This document shows, piece by piece, positions 58,883 through 64,000 of a stretch of 64,000 nucleotides of DNA. The stretch spans positions 496,001-560,000 of the forward strand of contig CAWFXB010000001.1 of NCBI GenBank assembly GCA_963819755.1, given 5' to 3'. Position numbers and translations under genes: made by a program. This DNA is from VRUE01 sp963819755. Its GTDB lineage: Bacteria > Actinomycetota > Thermoleophilia > Solirubrobacterales > 70-9. Numbering within the stretch: position 1 is the stretch's first letter; each line of letters starts with the position of its first letter. The notes beneath the pieces are model-generated. The model was not told the origin of the DNA and ran no database searches. It worked only from the letters and a program-made list of their open reading frames with translations.

Positions 58883-59715
58883 CCTGGGTCGGCTTCCCCG
58901 CGGCGATCGCGGTGGCGCTGCTGGTCGTTCCGGCCGGAATCCGTGGTCTGCTCGATGCCGGCCTGGTCCGGGAGAACTTCCGCGGTGCCCGGCTGGCCTT
59001 CCCACTCGGCGCGGTGTTGGCGACCGCGGCGCTGGTGGCGCTCGCCCCGCTCGCCTTCCTCGACGACCGCGGCGATCTGGAACTGCTCGATCCCGAACTG
59101 CGTCGCTGGTTGCCCTATGTGATCGGCGTCGTCTTCCTCGGCTTCCTCGACGATTCGCTGGGGCGGGGCGAGGCGGCCGGCTCGCCGCGGGGCTGGCGAG
59201 GCCACGCAGATGCGCTGCGCCAAGGGCGGCTCTCGACCGGCGCGATCAAGGCGATCGGGGCGCTTGCCATCGCCGCCTACGTCGTCTCCGGCCGTGGCCT
59301 CGAATCGTGGCGCTACCTTGCCGACGTGGCCCTGCTGGTCCTCGCCACCAACGCTTTCAACCTGCTCGACCTGCGGCCCGGGCGGGCGGAGAAGGGCCTG
59401 GCCCTGCTTGGCGCCGGGCTATGCCTCGGCGCCTGGACCTTTGCGCCCCTCGATCTGCTCGGGATCTTCGCCGGCCCGGTGCTGGTCGGCGCCTGGTTCA
59501 CCCTGCGCGAGCGGGCGATGCTGGGTGACACCGGCTCCAACCTCGTCGGGGCGATCGGCGGGGTCTGGCTGCTGACGACGCTGGGCGGAACGGGGAGGCT
59601 CGTCGCCCTTGCGCTGGTCGTCGCACTGACCGTTTTCGGCGAGTTGCGGTCTATTTCGCAGACGGTCGACGCGGTTCCGCCCTTGCGCTGGCTAGACTCG
59701 CTCGGCAGAGAATGA
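58879..59715 (+). CDS. MraY/WecA-like membrane phospho-sugar transferase
   Basis: 278 residues, eight to ten hydrophobic helices. Family motifs are reduced but present: FLGFLDDSLGRGE (first Asp pair), TNAFNLLDLRPGRAEKG (N-x-x-N-x-x-D) and AMLGDTGSNLVGAIGG. These proteins transfer a sugar-1-phosphate from a UDP-sugar to polyprenyl phosphate. It is shorter than MraY (about 320-360). In several actinobacteria a GT4-type gene sits between steB and pyrG. Substrate unknown. It is coupled at both ends by ATGA. Confidence 0.82.
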   Translation: MTWVGFPAAIAVALLVVPAGIRGLLDAGLVRENFRGARLAFPLGAVLATAALVALAPLAFLDDRGDLELLDPELRRWLPYVIGVVFLGFLDDSLGRGEAAGSPRGWRGHADALRQGRLSTGAIKAIGALAIAAYVVSGRGLESWRYLADVALLVLATNAFNLLDLRPGRAEKGLALLGAGLCLGAWTFAPLDLLGIFAGPVLVGAWFTLRERAMLGDTGSNLVGAIGGVWLLTTLGGTGRLVALALVVALTVFGELRSISQTVDAVPPLRWLDSLGRE

Positions 59716-61400
59716 GTCGGCCCAAACCAGGAGACACGCGCTTCATCTTCGTCACTGGCGGGGTTGTCTCGGCCCTCGGCAAGGGGATCGCCGCCGCCTC
59801 GATCGGCCGCCTCCTCGTCTCGCGCGGCTACCGGGTGCAGCTGCAGAAGTTCGATCCGTACATCAACGTCGACCCGGGGACGATGAGCCCCTTCCAGCAT
59901 GGCGAGGTCTTCGTCACCGAGGACGGCGCCGAGACCGACCTCGACCTCGGCCACTACGAGCGCTTCACCGACGAGAACACCTCGCGTGCCTCCAACGTCA
60001 CCGCCGGCTCGGTCTACAACACGGTGATCAACCGCGAGCGGCGCGGCGACTACCTCGGCGCCACGGTGCAGGTGATCCCGCACATCACCGACGAGATCAA
60101 GAACCGCATCCTGATCGTCGCCGAGTCGCAGTCGGTCGACTTCGTCCTCACCGAGATCGGCGGAACCGTCGGGGACATCGAGTCGCTGCCCTTCCTCGAG
60201 TCGATCCGCCAGCTCTACACCGATCTCGGCCCGAAGCGCGCCATGTTCGTCCACCTGACCCTGGTTCCCTACGTCGGCCACGCCGGGGAACTGAAGACCA
60301 AGCCGACCCAGCACTCGGTCAACGAGCTGCGCCGGATCGGGGTCCAGCCGCACGCGCTGGTCTGCCGCTCCGAGAGCCGCCTCGACCGCGAGATCCGCAG
60401 CAAGATTGCGCTCTTCGCCAGCCTTCCGGTCGACGCCGTGATCTCGGCTCACGACGTCGACAACATCTACAAGGTGCCGCTGGTCTTCCGCGCCGAAGGC
60501 GTCGACGACCTCGTGCTCGACCACTTCGGCATGGAGGCGCCGGCCTCGGATCTGAGCGAGTGGGAGGCGATGGTGCGCCGCGCCGACGCCGCCACCGGCA
60601 AGGTGCGGATCGCGCTGGTCGGCAAGTACGTGCAGCTGGCCGATGCCTACAAGTCGGTGATCGAGGCGCTCGAGCACGGCGGATTCCATCACGGAGTGGA
60701 GGTCGAGATCGAGCTGGTCGACTCGGACGATTTCGAGCCCGAGAAGCTGGAGAACGCCGACGGTGTGCTGATTCCCGGCGGCTTCGGCGAGCGCGGCATC
60801 GAGGGCAAGGTCGAAGCGGCGCGGATCGCCCGCGAGCGCTCGATTCCCTACCTGGGCATCTGCCTGGGGATGCAGATCGCCGTGGTCGAGTTTGCCCGCA
60901 CGGTGGCGGGGATGGAGGGGGCCAACTCATCGGAGTTCGATCCCGAGACGCCCTTCCCGGTGGTCGACCTGCTGCCTGAGCAGAAGGAAGTCTCCGAGAT
61001 GGGCGGCACGATGCGGCTCGGCGCCGACCCGGTGAAACTTCACGAAGGGACGCGAGCGCGCGAGATCTTCGGCGAGCAGGTCATCTACAAGCGCCACCGC
61101 CACCGTTACGAGGTCAACATCCAGCTGCGCCGCCGGCTCGAAGACGAGGGCCTGGTCTGCGGCGGCACCTCGCCGGACGAGCGCCTGGTCGAGATGATCG
61201 AGCTGCCCGATCACCCGTTCTTCGTCGCCTCTCAGTTCCACCCCGAGTTCAACTCGCGCCCCAACCGGCCCGAGCCGCTCTTCCGCGAGTTCGTCGGTGC
61301 CGCGGCTCTCCATGCGGGTGAGCGCCCGGCCGAGGGTGGAGAGCTGCGGGAGGTCGAGGCGACCGAGCGCGACGACGCCGGAGTCCATCACTCCGGCTGA
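59712..61400 (+). CDS. pyrG: CTP synthase
   Basis: 562 residues. Synthetase domain: FVTGGVVSALGKGIAAASIGRLL, KFDPYINVDPGTMSPFQHGEVFVTEDGAETDLDLGHYERF, EIGGTVGDIESLPFLE. Glutaminase domain: IPGGFGERGIEGK, LGICLGMQIAVVE with catalytic Cys and SQFHPEFNSRPNRPEPLF with His/Glu. It makes CTP from UTP and glutamine. The ATG overlaps the transferase stop. Confidence 0.97.
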   Translation: MSRPKPGDTRFIFVTGGVVSALGKGIAAASIGRLLVSRGYRVQLQKFDPYINVDPGTMSPFQHGEVFVTEDGAETDLDLGHYERFTDENTSRASNVTAGSVYNTVINRERRGDYLGATVQVIPHITDEIKNRILIVAESQSVDFVLTEIGGTVGDIESLPFLESIRQLYTDLGPKRAMFVHLTLVPYVGHAGELKTKPTQHSVNELRRIGVQPHALVCRSESRLDREIRSKIALFASLPVDAVISAHDVDNIYKVPLVFRAEGVDDLVLDHFGMEAPASDLSEWEAMVRRADAATGKVRIALVGKYVQLADAYKSVIEALEHGGFHHGVEVEIELVDSDDFEPEKLENADGVLIPGGFGERGIEGKVEAARIARERSIPYLGICLGMQIAVVEFARTVAGMEGANSSEFDPETPFPVVDLLPEQKEVSEMGGTMRLGADPVKLHEGTRAREIFGEQVIYKRHRHRYEVNIQLRRRLEDEGLVCGGTSPDERLVEMIELPDHPFFVASQFHPEFNSRPNRPEPLFREFVGAAALHAGERPAEGGELREVEATERDDAGVHHSG

Positions 61401-61421
61401 ACCCGGATAGCCTGTTCGACC

Positions 61422-62534
61422 GTGGACAGGCTGCATGAGACATTCGTCCGGCTGTGTGAGATCCGCAGTCCGACCGGGGAGGAGCGCGAGGTCACCGACA
61501 CGATCGTCGCCGAACTGCGGGCAATGGGGCTCGAGGTCAGCGAGGACGACGCCGCCGGGCCGGCCGAAGCAGGCGCGGGCAACATCGTGGCCCGCCTGCC
61601 CGGACGCTCGGACCGCTGGGCGATGTTCTGTGCCCACATCGACACCGTGCCGCACCGTGGTCAGATCGAGGTCGTGAGCGATGAAGGGGTCTTCCGCAGT
61701 CGCGGCGAGACGATCCTCGGCGCCGACAACAAGGCGGCGGTCGCGGTCTTCATCGAGCTGGTCGCTCGCCACGCGACCGAGCCCCCGCCGGTCGGAATCG
61801 AGCTGCTGCTGACCGTCGCCGAGGAGCAGGGCCTTCGTGGTGCAAAGGTATTCGACGCGAGCGAGCTCCGCGCCGATTGCGGTTTCGTCCTCGACCACGC
61901 TGGTCCGGTCGGTGAGGTGATCGTGGCGACTCCCACGCAACAGAAGATCTGGGCGGATTTCGTCGGGGTCGAGGCTCACGCCGGAATCGAACCGGACGAC
62001 GGGAACAGCGCCATTGCCGCGGCCGCCGCCGCGATCGCGCGGATGGAGCTGGGTCGGATCGACGAGGGGACGACCGCCAATGTCGGTCTGATTTCGGGCG
62101 GCACGTCGGGGAACGTCGTGCCGGGGCACTGCGACATCGTCGCCGAGACGCGCAGCCTCGACGCCGACCGGGCCGCGGCCGTCGCCGGTGAGATCACCGA
62201 GGCCTGCGCCTGGGGTGCCAGCGAGCACGGCTGTGACGCCGACGTGCGGGTGGAAGAGCTCTTCCGCGGCTACCAGATCCCCAACGACTCGAAGGCGCTT
62301 GCGCTGGCCGAGGCAGGCCTGCGCGATACCGGCCACGAGCCCGTCCGCACCACGATCGGCGGCGGCAGCGACGCCAACGCGCTGCGCTTGGACGGCTTCG
62401 ACTGCGTCCTGCTGGCCAATGGCCCGCAGGATGTCCACACGTCGAACGAGCGGGTTGCGGCCGCGGACCTAGACACGATGCTTGAGGTCTGCGAGGCGAT
62501 CGTGACCGCTGTCGCCGAGACCACGCCGGAGTGA
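61422..62534 (+). CDS. M20 family peptidase, PepT-like
   Basis: 370 residues. CAHIDTVPHRG (first His and Asp), TILGADNKAAVAVFIEL (bridging Asp), TVAEEQGLRGAKVFD (catalytic Glu, metal Glu) and GGGSDANALRLDG with late His. It resembles tripeptidase PepT or carboxypeptidase-type M20 enzymes and is cytosolic. A TAGCCT box (61408-61413) lies 8 nt before the GTG, suggesting a leaderless mRNA. DUF3866 overlaps by 4 nt. Confidence 0.9.
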   Translation: MDRLHETFVRLCEIRSPTGEEREVTDTIVAELRAMGLEVSEDDAAGPAEAGAGNIVARLPGRSDRWAMFCAHIDTVPHRGQIEVVSDEGVFRSRGETILGADNKAAVAVFIELVARHATEPPPVGIELLLTVAEEQGLRGAKVFDASELRADCGFVLDHAGPVGEVIVATPTQQKIWADFVGVEAHAGIEPDDGNSAIAAAAAAIARMELGRIDEGTTANVGLISGGTSGNVVPGHCDIVAETRSLDADRAAAVAGEITEACAWGASEHGCDADVRVEELFRGYQIPNDSKALALAEAGLRDTGHEPVRTTIGGGSDANALRLDGFDCVLLANGPQDVHTSNERVAAADLDTMLEVCEAIVTAVAETTPE

Positions 62535-63553
62535 GCGGCCGGCTGAAGCTACGCCGCGGTCTCGTCGTCGACGAGGATCCCCTGACGGTCGAGATCGACG
62601 GCGAGCGACGGGCGGCCTGGGCAGATGAAGTGCTGCTGGGCGAGATGCGCAAGGGGGACGAGGTCATCGTCAACGTCGCCGCGCTCGATTTGCAGCTCGG
62701 CTCGGGCGGCTTCGACGTGGTCCACGTCAACCTGACCCGCGGCCTCGACGCGAGCGGCGAGGGCCGCGAGCACGTGATCAAGCTCAACTACACGTCGCTT
62801 CAACACCCGGTCGACCCGGTCGAGCTTCCGCCGGAAGCGGGCGGGCAGTCGATCCCGGTCCTGGTCCTGCCGTTGCACGGCCACCTGGCGCCCGCCGCAT
62901 GGGCGGCCAGCCAAGCGGCACCTGGCTTGAAAGCCGGCTACGTGCAGACGGGCGGCGGCGCCCTTCCCGGATCGCTTTCCCGTGACGTCGTCCAGCTGCG
63001 CGAGCGCGACCTGCTCTGCGGGCACATCACGGCCGGTCAGGCATATGGCGGCGAGCACGAGGCGCTCACGGTCGCCGGGGCGCTGGACGCTGCAGCCAAC
63101 GGCCTCGGCTGGGACGTCGCGATCGTCGGCCCGGGCCCAGGCATCATCGGCTCGGAGACGCGCTTGGGCCACGGCGGCATGGCGGCCCTGGACAGCGCCC
63201 ACGCCGCTTTGGCCCTGGGCTTTCCAACCCTGCTCTCACCCCGGCTCTCCGAAGCCGACCCCCGAGAGCGCCACCGAGGAGTAAGCCACCACACGCTGAC
63301 CGTCCTTGAACTGCTGCTGGGAGGGGTGGTGATCCCGCTGCCCCCTGGCGATCCTGAGACGGCAGCGCAGCTAACTGACGCAGCAGGCGATCGCCACCAG
63401 CTCCAAGAAGCCCAGCCCGACCCGGCGGGCTACGCCGCTTCAGGCCTACCGTCCCGAGTCATGGGACGGGGCATCAACGAGGACCAGCTCTTCTTTTCCG
63501 CCGCACTGGCAGCAGGCCACGTGTTAGGCATATCTGCGGCCCGACACGCATAG
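62531..63553 (+). CDS. DUF3866 family protein
   Basis: 340 residues, a family of unknown function found in Actinobacteria and Firmicutes, usually next to M20 peptidase or xerD. Recognisable text: LKLNYTSLQHPV-type IKLNYTSLQHPVDPVE, LPLHGHLAPAAWAA, GGGALPGSLSRDVVQLRE, AGQAYGGEHEALTVAGAL, VGPGPGIIGSETRLGHGG, SPRLSEADPRERHRGVSHHTLTVLEL. An N-terminal small beta domain precedes a Rossmann-like body with conserved His/Gly residues that suggest an enzyme, reaction unknown. It starts at a GTG overlapping the peptidase stop. Confidence 0.85.
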   Translation: MSGRLKLRRGLVVDEDPLTVEIDGERRAAWADEVLLGEMRKGDEVIVNVAALDLQLGSGGFDVVHVNLTRGLDASGEGREHVIKLNYTSLQHPVDPVELPPEAGGQSIPVLVLPLHGHLAPAAWAASQAAPGLKAGYVQTGGGALPGSLSRDVVQLRERDLLCGHITAGQAYGGEHEALTVAGALDAAANGLGWDVAIVGPGPGIIGSETRLGHGGMAALDSAHAALALGFPTLLSPRLSEADPRERHRGVSHHTLTVLELLLGGVVIPLPPGDPETAAQLTDAAGDRHQLQEAQPDPAGYAASGLPSRVMGRGINEDQLFFSAALAAGHVLGISAARHA

Positions 63554-63554
63554 T

Positions 63555-63571
63555 CCCTTGCGGCCCAAGGG
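63555..63571 (+). terminator. hairpin after the DUF3866 gene
   Basis: CCCTTG / CAAGGG with a 5-nt loop (CGGCC), one base after the stop codon. No U-run follows, so it may be a weak terminator or simply an mRNA 3'-end structure. Confidence 0.35.
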
Positions 63572-63601
63572 TTGCCTTCAGTTGACGCGAACCCACCCGC
63601 C

Positions 63602-64000
63602 ATGGCCATCGCAGTCGCGCCACGTCCGACAACCGATACCCGCTTCGAGGGCCTCGTCCTCGACTTCCTCTCCTACCTGGAGCTGGAGCGAGGTCTCTCG
63701 CGAAACACCCTCAACGCCTACCGCACCGATCTGTTCCAGTACGGCGAATTCCTCGGCGCGCACGAGCTCGACGCACTGGCTGCCCGGCCGGCCGACATCG
63801 GCGACTTCCTCGCCGACCTCGCGACCGGCAACGGCCGCCCACCTTGTTCGGCCGCCACGGTGCACCGCAAGACCGCCTGCCTGCGCTCCTTCTACAAGCA
63901 CCTGCGCCGTGACGAGTTGATCGGCGACGACCCGACCGCGGCCCTGAGCGCGCCGCGCCGCGCCAAGAAGCTGCCCCAGGTCCTCAACTACGCCGAGGTG
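63602..64000 (+). CDS. xerD: tyrosine recombinase XerD (N-terminal part)
   Basis: 133 residues to the window edge. FEGLVLDFLSYLELERGLSRNTLNAYRTDLFQYGEFLG is the N-terminal SAM-like core-binding domain of XerC/XerD, followed by RPADIGDFLADLATG, SAATVHRKTACLRSFYKHLRRDELIGDDPTAALSAPRRAKKLPQVLN. The catalytic domain with R-H-R-Y lies beyond the window. Position after pyrG and an M20 peptidase suits chromosomal XerD rather than an island integrase. The ATG at 63602 has no clear ribosome site. Confidence 0.9.
   Translation, partial: MAIAVAPRPTTDTRFEGLVLDFLSYLELERGLSRNTLNAYRTDLFQYGEFLGAHELDALAARPADIGDFLADLATGNGRPPCSAATVHRKTACLRSFYKHLRRDELIGDDPTAALSAPRRAKKLPQVLNYAEV

Noticed and set aside
60927..62438. 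503-codon minus-strand open frame opposite pyrG and the M20 peptidase
   Set aside because: It spans two genes with conserved catalytic motifs on the other strand and has no motif of its own.
1..64000. CRISPR array or cas genes
   Set aside because: No regularly spaced repeats of 24-40 bp and no Cas-like protein were found. The only repeats seen are the att pair, the arm repeats, the IS ends and the two-copy element.
63602..64000. Mobile-element integrase at the right edge
   Set aside because: The N-terminal domain and the pyrG/M20/DUF3866 context fit chromosomal XerD, and there is no att repeat nearby.

Overview
The window is high-GC DNA whose gene order (aspS, mnmA, alaS, ruvX, mltG, aroE, aroC, aroKB, aroQ, M24 peptidase, efp, nusB; then tlyA, nadK, recN, steA, steB, pyrG, xerD) is characteristic of Actinobacteria. 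The very strong G/C third-position bias and many GTG/TTG starts suggest a deep-branching class such as Thermoleophilia (Solirubrobacterales). That class assignment is an inference from gene content; no rRNA gene is present to test it. Many first genes of transcription units lack a Shine-Dalgarno sequence and instead carry a TANNNT box 6-9 nt before the start codon, which suggests frequent leaderless mRNAs.

Layout. 1-4.6 kb: a divergent secreted protein (cut by the window edge), then a glycan locus (GH92 mannosidase, GT-C glycosyltransferase, GtrA flippase-like protein). 4.6-9.2 kb: a small unknown protein, a strongly diverged leucyl-tRNA-synthetase-like protein whose editing site and leucine-pocket motifs are replaced, a threonine-synthase-like PLP enzyme, and a frameshifted small protein. 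9.3-17.4 kb: a roughly 8.1-kb genomic island bounded by a perfect 47-bp direct repeat of the 3' half of the tRNA-Met gene at 17403-17476. The island holds a decayed IS3-type insertion sequence, a secreted protein / transmembrane Ser-Thr kinase / secreted protein operon, and several small membrane proteins. No integrase is visible. 17.5-23.9 kb: M29 aminopeptidase, formiminotransferase, metallo-beta-lactamase-fold hydrolase, hisS and aspS. 23.9-45.8 kb: a candidate structured RNA, an AbiEi/DUF559 protein, a NifU-MnmA fusion, alaS, ruvX, mltG, the shikimate genes (including an AroK-AroB fusion), peptidases, a diguanylate cyclase, a hydrolase-cyclase fusion, a decayed toxin-antitoxin-like pair, efp, nusB, ispA and dxs. 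45.8-51.7 kb: secreted and surface proteins, including a large beta-helix protein, flanked by two copies of a roughly 70-nt conserved non-coding element. 51.8-64 kb: tlyA, nadK, a frameshifted MFS exporter, recN, steA, steB, a MraY/WecA-like transferase, pyrG, an M20 peptidase, DUF3866 and the start of xerD.

The housekeeping genes are packed with 1-4 nt ATGA/GTGA overlaps, implying translationally coupled operons. They cover tRNA charging and modification, aromatic amino-acid synthesis, isoprenoid precursors (dxs, ispA), DNA repair, septation and CTP supply. Five loci outside the mobile material carry or require a reading-frame break. They are either real decay or assembly indels; the sequence alone cannot separate these. 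The most unusual items are the LeuRS-like/ThrC-like pair, the tRNA-Met island, the duplicated non-coding element and the NifU-MnmA fusion.
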